Part shown: piece by piece, positions 53,517 through 64,000 of the stretch | How positions within the stretch are numbered: the first letter of the stretch is position 1 | Layout: each line of letters starts with the position of its first letter | Source: Gibbula magus | Taxonomy: Eukaryota > Mollusca > Gastropoda > Trochida > Trochidae | Reading direction: 5' to 3' | NCBI GenBank assembly: GCA_936450465.1 | Contig: OW388296.1 | Span: 13,203,867 to 13,267,866 of the forward strand | Length of the DNA: 64,000 bases | Translations under genes and position numbers: made by a program | The notes under the pieces: generated by a model | Told to the model about the DNA's origin: nothing | Seen by the model: the letters and a program-made list of their open reading frames with translations, nothing else | The model's database searches: none

Positions 53517-54613
53517 TATGTTTTAACAGATTACTCATGTATAAATGAAAATGATATTACCCCTATAGAAGATTTTATATCCCTACCAATTTTGAATTTT
53601 ATTCCTTTTATTGACATAGGCTTATTTGTTTCTTGGTATAAACATGGAATGAAAACTTTTGGGGATATTATCTCTGTAACATGTGATTTAAAAACATTTG
53701 GAACATTTAAACAATAATTTAATCTACAACATACATATCTCCTCTATTTCAGATTTTTAAAATACATACCTAAGCAGTATGTTGATCTAATTAAGACTAC
53801 AACCCATTTTGATACACTAGTTGATGGACAATGTACTATTCTTAAACAAATATTGAACTCAACTGACTGTAAATTTGCATATTCCAATCTATGTAACAAC
53901 AACGCTGTATCTTTAGATAACCTCCAACAGAAGTGGGAATCCAAACTTAATATTAATCTACCCGAAAACTATCTTTCCGACTGTTTTGCAATGATTACTA
54001 CAATAGAAAATAAGGCAAGAATTTTTCAATTTAAACTGATGCATAGAATAATTTCAACAAAATCATTCTTATGTAAAATAAGTATTAGTCAAGACAACCT
54101 CTGTACTTTCTGTACTGGAGAAATTGAAACACTTGAGCACTTGTTTTTTTCATGTGAGAAAACGAAGTATCTTATTTCACAATTATCAACCTGGTACCGC
54201 ATCAAGATGGGAACCACCCTCAATATAGATATTTCAAAATTTCTACTGGGGGACCCAACGGCAAATGTAGTAATAAATCACATTTTTATTGTCACTAAAA
54301 AAATGTATTAATAAAACAAGATTTGGAATTAATGAATTAAATTTCAATAATCTCATTCATTTCATAAAATACCACTATAATTTGGAAAAATACATTTTTT
54401 CAGAAAATGATCTTCAAACAAAATGGTCAAGCCTATTCCATAATGACTGAGTACTTTCTTCTGCACCCTATCGCTATCCACTACTTTCTCCTCTACATCT
54501 ACATCATTTGAAACTTTGCTGTAATACATTGTAATACTATTTATTTTGTAATAAAAGTTTTTGAAAGACAACCCCCCCAAAAAAAAAATCCCCCAAAAAA
54601 CAACAACAACAAA
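53517..54613 (+). pseudogene. 5'-truncated L1-like LINE with 12-bp target duplication
   Basis: An insertion unique to block II. AACAACACAATA occurs on both sides (53505-53516, 54614-54625) and once at the paralogous site near 14691. The frame 53853-54311 is the C-terminal part of an L1-like ORF2, with the zinc knuckle CTFCTGEIETLEHLFFSC followed by an ORF end. An upstream frame (53496-53717) is from the same region of the protein. The 3' end is A- and C-rich and closes with CAACAACAACAAAAACAACA. Truncation and target duplication are typical of target-primed reverse transcription. Confidence 0.8.
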
Positions 54614-55096
54614 AACAACACAATAGATGTACCTTTGATTGATGGCTGTGCTAGACACCATTTTGTTGGAGTTGGAGCAAGTTGCTGAACTGCTGAACCA
54701 AATGGTTATTTCGACCTGCATTGCGTCAATTGGTGTTGATGGAAATGACTATTCTTTAAGCTTTTAAGCTTTAACATAACTGCATTCACGCCATATTCTA
54801 ATCTTGAGAAGTTTAAAGACTTCTAGAGGAGCAGAAGTGGAAATCTATCAGCTCTCCATTTGGTTGCAGAGAAAAAATTAAGATAAACTAAACGCCAAAA
54901 TAAATGTTATACCTCTTTGAATTTGAAGATTATAAAAAGTTACGTGTTCAGAGGAGTGTTACAAAACAACAAAGCAAATTCCTCTGAACAGGTAACTTTT
55001 TATAATATTCAAATTGAGTTACATTTCTTTTTGGGTTCAGTTTAGTTCAAAATCTTGGAACTCTTTGCAGTTAACTGTGAAATATAGCATGCCTTA

Positions 55097-56900
55097 GTTA
55101 ATGCTATCAAGGTTCACTCTCAAAACTTAAACGTTACTAAGGGTTAGAAACAAATTAGGATCTGCTTTCTTGTAAAGAGCATTGCTACTGATTATGATAT
55201 TGCAGTCCCATGGGGAACGCAATTTGAAAACAGAGTCTAATAATAAATAATAAATAAAATAATAATAAATTAATACAGTCAGGCCTCGATTATCCGAACG
55301 CTTCCGTTTTTCATCAAAAACGTTCGGATAGTGAAATGTTCGGATTACTGAGTACTGAGGCCTACTAAAGAGATTAGTTTGGTTACATATTCCTACCGTT
55401 CGGAAACTGCGAGATTCGGATTACCGGTGGCCGGATTATCGCGGCTTGACTGTAATTAAAAAAATCCATAATCAGCAACAGGAAGTGAATCAAAAGTATC
55501 ATTGGTCATGAATTAAAAGGTAGAGGGCTTATAACACTTCCTTGAGGTGTTGCATTTCGATGATTTTGTACACCAAATAAATCTTTGCGTATGCGAACTC
55601 TGATAGTTCTATTGGAGAGGAATGAACTGATGCACCTGAACATTCGCCCCTTAACTCCCAGACTTAGTAGCCTTCATTGCCTCTGTTTTATAGATAATGA
55701 TCTATGTTTCCTCAACAAGATTGAAGCCAGGACAGAAGTTGATAAGATTCTATGTGGAAATTAAGGCTTTTACTCACTATCTTCTCCATTATTTTACCCT
55801 CATTATGTGTTAAAGCTATAGGTCAGTATGAGAAAGGTACTGATGAATATTTCCTTTGTAGAACAATAGCAGCAGCACCTCGGGGTACAATGTGTAAGAA
55901 GATAGACTTTTTCTTGCTTTACGACTGACCCTGCATTGTACTTTATGATGAAGGAAACACACTTCTAAAAGTGGAAGCTATATGTAGCTAAGAAGTGTCC
56001 TTAATGGCAACAGGCTACCTGAAGGATTTGATGTGTCATATCTTTTAGAAAACTTTCTGTATTAACTTTTACAGAGAACTGATTTTCTTTTCAATAACGA
56101 GTCTCTCAATAATTCTTTATCAGAGTTTCCCAAAGTGATTCTTATAAATACAACTCAACATAATGTACTATGGGCATGATAGTAATTTTCGGAGCACCTG
56201 ATCTGGATAAGCCGTAGACACGTGAGAGAACGTGTAAACACGTGGAAGAACAGTTTACTGCTACGCAGTATACTGTGCGCGAAGCGAGCATGTATGACTA
56301 CTTATATATAGAGAGAGAATATTAGGAGATATTTTAGACCAAAATAGATGTCATTTTCGTGTTTATTGGCAAATGTTAAAGTTAAAACTTCGTCTAAAAG
56401 AGAGTTTTAAACACAATTTTTTTTTTTTACTCAAAAACATCTTTCCAATCGTTTGTAATTGAAAGGAAATCCCAATGACGTAGCTTCTCACTGATTGGTC
56501 AATTCAATCTCATGTGAGGAATTTTCGGTATAAAATAGACTACTGACGGTAAGATCCATGTTTGTGTAGGCTGATCTAAAACATATATTGTTTGGTGTAG
56601 ATCATAGATTACTGTATGGATGTTTGACAGACTGAATGTTAGACCTTATGTTTATAAACAACTGCCATTTTGTTTGCTTTATAGCGAAGGAGATTATAAG
56701 GTTCATTCTTGCTACGCCAACATTTGGATAAAATGGGTCAGTTGGCCAAAATATTAGTTGGCGTACCAAGAAAGATTTACAGGAGATAATTGGCAAGAGC
56801 AACATATTTATCCATACATGGACATCTATAATCCGGGTTATAAAAACAAAGAACAAATTTGCAAAACTATTTTCTGCACAACATCTTTTATTTACATTTT
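55097..56900. repeat. block II, paralogue of 33365-34748
   Basis: Non-coding. The first bases carry the unoccupied target site of the foldback element. About 245 bases near 56292-56536 are absent from block I and show no clear ends, so deletion in block I is as likely as insertion here. Confidence 0.75.
55276..55452. mobile_element. 177-bp pogo/Tigger-type MITE
   Basis: The left end CAGTCAGGCCTCGATTATCC and right end (reverse complement CAGTCAAGCCGCGATAATCC) are inverted repeats of the CAGTC...TTATCCG kind typical of pogo/Tigger elements. TA flanks both sides (55274-55275, 55453-55454). Block I at about 33538 has the single uninterrupted TA. Confidence 0.85.
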
Positions 56901-56906
56901 AAAAAT

Positions 56907-58296
56907 ACAAAAAGCCTGTAATGAGGCGTTGATATTTTAAAAAGTTGTAAACAGATTATTATTTTAAAAAAAAAACAGTTACAGTTATCAAATAACATTA
57001 ATATTTCAACATTTCAAACGAAATAACATTAATAATGAATATAAGTTTAAAATATATAAATAAATAGTTGAAACTAAGAATATTATAACATTTAAAAAAT
57101 TTAAGAATTTTTTTAAGAAGATTTAAATACATAAATTAAAAAAACATGTACATTTGATAAGGTTAAATTTCAACATTTAAACAGAGAAATATAAGCAATT
57201 AAAATCTTACAATTAGATTGATTAAAAAACATGTTACAGTTGAAGTTAAATAAATGTTTTGTTTGCGTTTCAAGAATAACATTTTCTCAAATGTTGGCGT
57301 ACCAAGAAGAAACCAATTATAATTATCACATCGGGATATCAATAAATGTTCAAAGGGAGTGATCGGGTCACAGCGTCCACTGCTGAATTTTTATAAATGG
57401 TGTAGATTCTACATAAAATGTCCACGCACATGATGTCACCAAATGCTAATTCCATTATTGATTGTGAATAATATCAGTTTTTCACATAAATTCGATACAA
57501 TTCACTACCCGAAAAGATATTCCAGTACTTCAACAAACGTTAAAATCGTAGAACTGTAAATCACAATAAGCACTTACCTTGAAGGATTTAAAAAATTATA
57601 TATCTTGCTATGGTATTATCTGTAAGAAAGATACCCCAGAAGTGCTTCAACAAACTTGAAAATGTCCATTGATTGTCAACATGAAGATAAATTTTGTCAG
57701 TTCGTCCAATGGATAAGACTATATAAACTAAAGGTGTACCTTTAGGGTTAAAATGTAGTCGTAATAATACTTAACTGACGACTGTCACAGAATGCTTGGT
57801 TTCAATGTGAAGTTTGTTCCCTGTGAATTTGTATTACTTAAGATAAGATTATATAAACTAAAGGTGTACCTTTAGGGTTAAAATACAAAAAGCCTGTAAT
57901 GAGGCGTTGATATTTTAAAAAGTTGTAAACAGATTATTATTTTTAAAAAACCAGTTACATTTATCAAATAACATTAATATTTCAACATTTAAAACGAAAT
58001 TACATTAATAATGAATATAAGTTTAAAATATATAAATAAATAGTTGAAACTAAGAATATTACAATATTAAAAAAAATATGACAACGTTTTTTTTTTCAAG
58101 AAGATTTAAATACATAAATTAAAAAAACATTTACATTTGATAAGGTTAAATTTCAACATTTAAAGAGAAAAATAAGCAATTTAATGAATAATGAAGTTTA
58201 AAATGGTAACAACATTTAAAATCTTACAATTAGATTGATTAAAAAACATGTTACAGTTGAAGTTAAATAAATGTTTTGTTGGCGTTCAAAGAATAG
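56907..58296. repeat. ~0.8-0.9-kb satellite, block II cluster (left of the DIRS-like insertion)
   Basis: One full unit (56907-57756), a short piece of the downstream flank (57757-57840), and then a second unit interrupted at 58296. It resumes at 61797. Same satellite as 34749-38915. Confidence 0.85.
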
Positions 58297-58947
58297 TACG
58301 TTTTTGATTAAACGTAATTATTTATACTTACCTATTGACTAGACCTACTTTGCCTTACCTCCTATAGGTAATGCTATTTCAACCTTAACACAGACGAACT
58401 TGAAGAGTGGAGAAGGGGTGCGTAAAATCCCTTATCCAAGGGCCGGTAAGTCTAGGTGGTCTCGTGACGTCACTACCTGTTCAGGTCACTCTCCGAAAGT
58501 CCTAAAAGGCAAGACAGACCAAGTGGGGAGGATGGGAGGGCCTATAGCGTAGGTCTAGTCAACAGGTAAGTATAAATAATTACGTTTAATCAAAAACGTA
58601 CTGTTATTTAAATACCTATCTGTTGACTAGACCTACTTTGCCTAGAATCCCACCGCATGGAGGCGGGTCAGTAGATACATGGTAGTGACTAGACCAGCGA
58701 CTAGCCCTGAGTGTAAGCTAACCTACGAGTCCTCCACCCTGTGGTGAGGACAAGGTACAGCCCGGGAGATACTATCTCTACCGCTAAGCGGATCGAAGAG
58801 ACAACCCTGCCACTCAACTTCCGATCAACACACTGCCCCCCAACCCCAACAGGGAGGGGGGTGTTAAAGCGAAGTTAAAGAAAAACCAACAGACACGAGA
58901 GCTAGCAATGTAAACAATGTTTATTTACAATGAGCCTTAAAACTCCT

Positions 58948-59541
58948 AAGGGGGTTGACCCCATCCTCGATAATCCAGCGCTATTGTTTCGATAAATCTA
59001 CACACAAGCGCTGGAAAACAGTAAGGGTATTTATCCCTAACCTAGTTACCTCCTCTTGGGTCCATGTTATCCAATCAGAAACGAAACGCAGACACTATCT
59101 GCGTAAACAACTCGACCAATCAAAACGCATCACTACCGTTGTTTATAGACACAAACATGTCGGCGGCCGACTCACTCGATTACGATAAAGTTTGTAACAA
59201 ATTCAGCGTAGAAAAGCTGACAGAAACTCAAAAGAAAGTTTTAAGAAGTCTGTACGAGAAGAAGGGTGTATTCATGTCCATCAAAACGGATGGAGGTAAA
59301 TGATTAAAATCCCTGTGCTACCAATCATCTGCGAAAGCCAATATCCTGACACGAGAGTGCTTGTTATTTCACAATTTAGATTTCAAGTGATCTCATTGGT
59401 TGTTAGAAAGCAAGCGTTTCGCTGAGTCATTGTGAAGAGAGGTAACTAGGTTAAGGATAAATACCCTTACTGTTTTCCAGCGCTTGTGTGTAGATTTATC
59501 GGAACAATAGCGCTGGATTATCGAGGATGGGTTGACCCCTT
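58948..59541. repeat. ~100-bp inverted repeat around the captured exon
   Basis: 58948-59055 (GACCCCATCCTCGATAATCC onward) is the inverted copy of 59440-59541. The right arm overlaps the 3' end of the recombinase frame. The enclosed ~385 bp hold the RecQ-like exon. Confidence 0.8.
59157..59295 (+). pseudogene. captured first exon of a RecQ-like DNA helicase
   Basis: ATG at 59157 opens a frame reading MSAADSLDYDKVCNKF, then VEKLTETQKKVLRSLYEKKG and VFMSIKTDGG, ending at a GTAAAT donor (59296). A Q-type L-x-x-x-Q-x-x-V-L segment followed by the start of a Walker A motif (T-G-G-G-K in RecQ, here T-D-G-G) is the layout of RecQ-family helicase N-termini. Upstream are two CCAAT-type boxes (CCAATCAG near 59071, CCAATCAA near 59116). 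This looks like a host promoter plus first exon carried by the DIRS-like element. Only one exon is present. Identification rests on motif order alone. Confidence 0.5.
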
Positions 59542-60280
59542 CTTGGTCTGGTTGGGGGACCACCTTCGCCTGAGCGAAGATCTGTGGACCCAGTCTAGAG
59601 ATGCCTTCAAGATCTGCTGTTGAGGCATCTCGTAGGTAATGGTTGGCGAAAACCTCTGATGAACGCCAAAAACATCCTGCCATGACATCCGAAACCGCGA
59701 TGTTGCAGTGATACGCCATCGTGGCTGAAACTGCGCGCATCTCATGAGGGTTTGAACGCGAAGGCGGAGGCAAGTCAGCGGCCTTGTACGCATCAATGAC
59801 CGCCGACCTTAGATACACCCCCAACGCTCGCTTATCTATCTTGGTGCTCCACGGCAAGTGAGGCAAGAACAGACGACACCTGCCATCTCTCAGCCTGCGG
59901 GTACGCTGCGAGTACACCCTCAAAGCCCTCACCGTACACAGAGAGAGATCCACCTCTCCTGAGTCAGAACCCAGAGTCGGGATAGAGAACGTACGGCCAG
60001 CTTCATCAGCTGCCTGGTTCTTACAGACAAGGTCGGGCGCCAACCCAAGAGAGGCTGATCCCCCCTCCCAGACCTCAAAACGTAGAAGGTCCGCCTGCAA
60101 CGCATGGATTTCCGAAATGGTCACCAGAAAAAAAGACCTTGATGGCGGGAGAACGGTTCATACGTATCGGAGCGAAGATGGTTGAGCACATTTGCTAAGT
60201 CCCAATCAGGGGGACGAAGCTTCGTTCTGCCGTCCACAGAGCGGAAGGTTTTAATGAAGGCCCATGAGGACCGACACAAC
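59393..60280 (-). pseudogene. DIRS-type tyrosine recombinase (frameshifted)
   Basis: The minus-strand frame 59393-60124 has the C-terminal catalytic domain: HEMR (H127, R130 of that 243-residue frame), W153 in GCFWRSS, and the nucleophile Y163 in ANHYLRD. Upstream in another frame (60124-60280) are KLRPPDWDLANVLNHL and YEPFSRHQGLFF, which belong to the N-terminal domain. The frames join across a T run (A run on the plus strand, near 60128), so one base is lost or gained. The usual box A Arg before SE appears as Ile (TISEIHAL). A SINE interrupts sequence further upstream. The gene is therefore inactive in at least two ways. Confidence 0.75.
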
Positions 60281-60301
60281 TAACCCTGGTGACCTCTTAC
60301 C

Positions 60302-60600
60302 GAGGTGAGGTGAGTTAGGGTTTAACACCGCTTACAAGAATATTTCACTTATATCGCGGCTCCTAGTATTACGGCAGGGAGAAAGCCTGCAACACCATAT
60401 GGCTATGCATTGCGGTGAAACCTGCGAGCAACGGCTGGACTAGCGAACCATGTGTGATACTGCACTGAAGTTCAGTGTAGCCTGCACCCAAAACTTACTG
60501 CATTCTCTACTAGAGACAAAAATGCCGTGCCCCTGGCGGGATTCGAACCCCGGACCTCTTGATCCGAAACCGAACGCGCTAACCACTGCGCTATCCCGCC
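60302..60600 (-). mobile_element. tRNA-derived SINE with Meta-domain-like tail
   Basis: On the minus strand the head starts GGCGGGATAGCGCAGTGG (A box) and has a GGTTCGAATCC B box, resembling Arg tRNA (TCGGATCA around the anticodon). Stems in the anticodon and T arms are broken, so it is not a tRNA gene. The tail has TATAAGTGAAATATTCTTG and CGGTGTTAAACCCTAACTC, like the Meta domain of molluscan SINEs, then short CACCT repeats. It is inserted within the recombinase region of the DIRS-like element. Confidence 0.75.
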
Positions 60601-60624
60601 CCCTCTTCCTGAGAACGGAGAGGA

Positions 60625-61150
60625 TAGCAGCGGAGTACATGGCGGAGCAGGCGAAACACTAACACACGTGACGTAGACGAAGGTAGTGACAGTCGAGTCA
60701 CTTACGCAGGAGAGCGAAAGACGAGACCCTCGCACGCGTAGCGTAGACGAGGTGAATCACTAACGCGAGACACTTGAGTAGCGTAGCGTAAGAACAACAA
60801 CTCTTCCGATAGTTAATCGAGAGAGTTGAAAACAAAGGCTCTGAACTCGAAGAGAACAAAGTCAATATCAAGCCCTCCGCAATTCGCGCAAAAAGCGGAG
60901 TACATGGCGGAGCCGGCGTAACACACGTGACGTAGGCGAAAAGTAGTGACAGTTGAGTCACTTACGCAGGAGGGCGAACGATGAGACACTCGCACGCGTA
61001 GCGTAGACGAGGCGAATCACTAGACGAGTCGAATCAATAACGCGAGACACTTAAGTAGCGTAGCGTAAGAACCAACAAACTCCTCCGATAGTTAATCGAG
61101 AGAGTTGAAACAAAGGCTCTGAACTCGAAGAGAACAAAGTCAATATCAAG
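60625..61150. repeat. ~260-bp tandem duplication
   Basis: 60631-60870 and 60893-61150 are direct repeats sharing GCGGAGTACATGGCGGAG, GCACGCGTAGCGTAGACGAG and GTCAATATCAAG. They lie between the SINE and the right end of the DIRS-like element. No reading frame with family motifs. Confidence 0.8.
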
Positions 61151-61450
61151 TAATGATTAGTCAAGATAAGTGACTGGCGAACCAGCTTACACTGATTAAG
61201 TTAACCACTTACGAGACGAGACTAATCAAATATACAAACCAAAGGCAAAAGACTAACGAAACGAATGACAAGCGAAGCGAATGACAGGCGAACCAAGTCA
61301 CTGGCCAGACGATGCAAGTCAAATCGAATCGGGCCTAATGCAAGCGACGAGCCTAAGGCGATAGACTGGCGAAGCGAGTGCCTGGCTTACGCGAGGCACT
61401 GGCGAGACGATGCGAGTCAAGTAGAATCAAGCCTATGGCGGTACCCCAAC
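61150..61450. repeat. degenerate short repeats of the GCGAAGCGAATGAC type
   Basis: Purine-rich phrases such as CAAGCGAAGCGAATGACAGG and GGCGAGACGATGCGAGTCAA recur with irregular spacing. Composition differs sharply from the AT-rich surroundings. No function assigned. Confidence 0.55.
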
Positions 61451-61796
61451 ACCTACTAAAACAGATTGTTAAACAATCTGCTAACGACGAATTGTAGATA
61501 TAGCAGTTGAAAATATCCCTCAAAATAGTAAGAGATAGCTAGCAAGTTAGCAACAAAGTCGCTAAAAATACCCAGTCTCAGAACAAAACAAACACGTCTG
61601 TCTTGCTCTGCAACTAATAGGAGAATGACCTGAACAGGTAGTGACGTCACGAGACCACCTAGACTTACCGGCCCTTGGATAAGGGATTTTACGCACCCCT
61701 TCTCCACTCTTCAAGTTCGTCTGTGTTAAGTTTGAAATAGCATTACCTATAGGAGGTAAGGCAAAGTAGGTCTAGTCAACAGATAGGTATATAAAT

Positions 61797-63441
61797 AATA
61801 GCATTTTCTCAAATGTTGGCGTACCAAGAAGACACCGATTATAATTATCACATCGGGATATCAATAAGGGAGTGATCGGGTCACAGCGTCCACTGCTGAA
61901 TTTTTATAAATTGTGTAGATTCTACATAAAATGTCCACGCACATAATGTCACCAAATGCTAATTCCATTATTGATTGTGAATAATATCAGTTTTTCACAT
62001 AAATTCGATACAATTCACTACCCGAAAAGATATTCCAGTACTTCAACAAACGTTAAAATCGTAGAACTGTAAATCACAATAAGTACTTACCTTGAAGGAT
62101 TTAAAAAATTATATATCTTGCTATGGTATTGTCTGTAAGAAAGACACCCCAGAAGTGCTTCAACAAACTTGAAAATGTCCATTGATTGTCAACATGAAGA
62201 TAAATTTTGTCAGTTCGTCCAATGGATAAGACTATATAAACTAAAGGTGTACCTTTAGGGTTAAAATGTAGTCGTAATAATACTTAACTGACGACTGTCA
62301 CAGAATGCTTGGTTTCAATGTGAAGTTTGTTCCCTGTGAATTTGTATTACTTTTGCAACGCCAAGTTGCATGTTGCATGTTGCATTTCCAATGGCGGCCA
62401 AAAAAATTAGACACCGAACGAAATTTCAGTTCAAGCAGTTGGTTCAAGGGAACTAACTGTGGATCAAAGCGTCCATAAAATGTCCCTAGAGATTCATTTA
62501 GATCCCAAATGGAAATCAGATTATCATGGTTCGTATCGTAGAAAATTCGGACAATGTTTTTCTTACATATAGGCCTATTACATATATCCTCAAGTGCACG
62601 ATAATGAGGAATCTAAGGGTTGAATAAAATCACCAAGCATTATCAATTAAATTAAACATATGTATCCAAGGGTTAAATGAAATCATCGAAGTGTGTCCAA
62701 GAGTTAACAATTAGGCCAGCTACAAATTCTAAATTCAAAGTGCCACATGTCAATCAGACGGGGGAAGCCCATGTCTTGGCCTACTGCAGTAAAATAGACT
62801 ACAGTACGGTACACAATAAACAAAATTGAGTGTTTTCTTAACATTACATTTTCGAAACTCTGGAAATCAGCACTGGCCCTTAAATGATAAAATGATAGAT
62901 CATGTGCTGACGTAATCTTGCCGTTTTTATCAACAAACATGGCGTCATGGCCTCGATGGGAAAACAACGCCTGCGCATGTCTGATAGGTAAAATAATATT
63001 CTAGAACAGAAGTAATAGAACAGAATAATGAGCCCTGTTATTAGGTGAGATTCTAAAGTCAGGCCTAATTTTCAATATCTTCAACACAATTGTCTACATC
63101 TTGTCATTTCATTCAAAAGTTGTATTCTGTAAAAACACGTGCTCATCACGGGAATCCAGTCTTCTCAATGTTTACCTGAACAGTTCAAATGCTCAGTTAA
63201 AAACAACATGGATGATTGCACAACTTAATTTGACTTCAATCAAAACCAAGAAAGCAATCCAAATGCATCATGATTTATGCGGGAAAAAATGATTTGAGTA
63301 ACCTCTGATGGGAAAAAAAAAAATTTCCAACCAATAATCACTTAATTTTTCTCATATTATTTGCACAAATACCAATAAAAACACGCATTTAACATTTCAA
63401 CATCAATAGAGTCTTGGTTTCCTGGTTCCAATTTGAACAAG
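61797..63441. repeat. block II: satellite remainder, shared flank and 3' flank of copy 4
   Basis: 61797-62270 completes the interrupted satellite unit. 62265-63224 is paralogous to 38916-39861. 63225-63441 is paralogous to 42574-42792 with a single TTAA where block I carries the 2.7-kb element. No gene seen. Confidence 0.85.
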
Positions 63442-63932
63442 TCAACGTCCTCCTCTAACACCAAAGCGAAGATCTTGAACAATCCTTAGGACATCACTGC
63501 CAAGGATTCCCAGAGCTAATCCAACAACCACCACAATCCACCAAGACATGCCGATAGTTGTGGAAGAAGGACGGTAGGAACACTTATCTTCTTCCTTATG
63601 GCTTGAGACGTCTTCTGTGGAACCACCTTCAGATGTTCCTTGAGCTCTTCTATGATGTTAAGGAACTGTTCATCAGTCACAGACAGGTTCAGGAGCTGGG
63701 GGTTGGTGGTGAAGCAAGTTTTATTTATCTTAGCCGTCTCTGTGGTTGACCTGTCAGTTTCAAAGGACCTTTCAGTTGAGAGTGAGTTTATGTTTGTGAA
63801 GGGAGCAGTGGCAGTGACTGTTTTCATTTCTGTTGATGTTTTTCCTGAAGTTGACTCAGAGGTTTTATCAGTTGATGATATTTCTGGTGTAACGGATGTT
63901 GATTCTTCAACACAAATATTGTCTTGCCATGC
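63442..63932 (-). pseudogene. IgGFc-binding-domain membrane protein, copy 4, exon 3 (frameshifted, partial in window)
   Basis: Minus-strand exon 3 with the same stop position and TAG acceptor as copies 2 and 3, but 491 instead of 495 bp. A 4-nt deletion near 63575 (GTCA missing relative to copy 3) shifts the frame after KKISVP, so the membrane helix and basic tail are replaced by a short out-of-frame end. Upstream exons lie beyond the window. If exon 2 is intact, the product would be released rather than anchored. Confidence 0.8.
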
Positions 63933-64000
63933 CTATCCATTAAAGAAAACAAATTCAGATGATTAATGAACCATTATTCCCAAACAACTAAAAATCTAAA

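Larger units (their letters stand above)
50897..55096. repeat. block II, left part of the segmental duplication
   Basis: Matches 10440-15163 in order. Shared features are the leader exon, the SINE (52127-52345) and the hairpin (52582-52690). It lacks the Helentron-like insertion (junction near 51598) and has a LINE insertion (53517-54613). No other gene is seen in 51092-52126, 52345-53504 or 54626-55096. Confidence 0.9.
58297..61796 (-). mobile_element. 3.5-kb DIRS-like tyrosine-recombinase element, degenerate
   Basis: The element splits a satellite unit; AATAG flanks both sides (58292-58296, 61797-61801). The ends are ~170-bp inverted repeats (58335-58500 against 61630-61785), and the terminal motif recurs inverted at 58553-58650, as an internal complementary region would. 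It encodes a tyrosine recombinase on the minus strand (59393-60280) and carries a SINE, a captured exon and a duplicated spacer. No reverse transcriptase or gag is found, so it is a deletion derivative. DIRS elements usually lack target duplications, so the AATAG repeat is unexpected or coincidental. Confidence 0.7.

Noticed and set aside
60440..60735. Plus- and minus-strand frames across the SINE, including a zinc-finger-like run
   Set aside because: They overlap the tRNA-derived head and tail of the SINE and follow no gene structure.

Overview
The window is eukaryotic and almost certainly animal DNA. It is AT-rich, intron-bearing and crowded with non-LTR, Penelope-like, LTR, DIRS-like and DNA transposons, SINEs, microsatellites and satellites. 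A mollusc, most likely a bivalve, fits best. One SINE ends in a tail resembling the molluscan Meta-domain SINEs, there are GGTCAAGGTCA-rich and Meta-SINE-like repeats of the kind common in bivalves, and the only host gene family is an IgGFc-binding-domain family, which is expanded in molluscs. This placement is inference; no species can be named.

Four copies of one minus-strand gene family form the backbone. The conserved plan is a 49-bp signal-peptide exon, a ~1.26-kb exon carrying the IgGFc-binding N-terminal domain, and a 495-bp exon with a Ser/Thr-rich stalk, one membrane helix and a short basic tail. Copy 1 (374-4555) is a pseudogene with a 2-nt frameshift, a ~0.65-kb deletion and a transposon at its splice acceptor. 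Copy 2 (7401-10639) is intact and predicts 599 residues. Copy 3 (42793-51091) is open except for a stop in the signal-peptide exon. Copy 4 (63442 to the window edge) shows only its last exon, with a 4-nt deletion.

The spacers are two paralogous blocks. Block I (about 10440-39861) matches block II (about 50897-63230) in the same order. Because the blocks share flanks, insertions present in only one of them have a visible empty site in the other. In this way an 18.2-kb foldback-type transposon (15164-33354), a 1.6-kb Helentron-like element, a 2.7-kb TTAA element, a truncated LINE, a pogo-type MITE and a 3.5-kb DIRS-like element can be delimited to within a few bases.

The most striking object is the 18.2-kb element. 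It has ~50-bp terminal inverted repeats and an 8-10-bp target duplication. A 6.1-kb tandem array at the left and a 4.0-kb array of the same repeat in inverted orientation at the right enclose a ~7.9-kb centre. The centre holds a broken L1-like LINE, a short LTR element with identical LTRs and a Lys-tRNA primer site, palindromic repeats and a possible transposase relic. Other notable items are a near-canonical type I hammerhead ribozyme behind a Penelope-like GIY-YIG fragment inside intron 1 of copy 2, and a DIRS-like tyrosine-recombinase element carrying what looks like a captured RecQ-helicase first exon.
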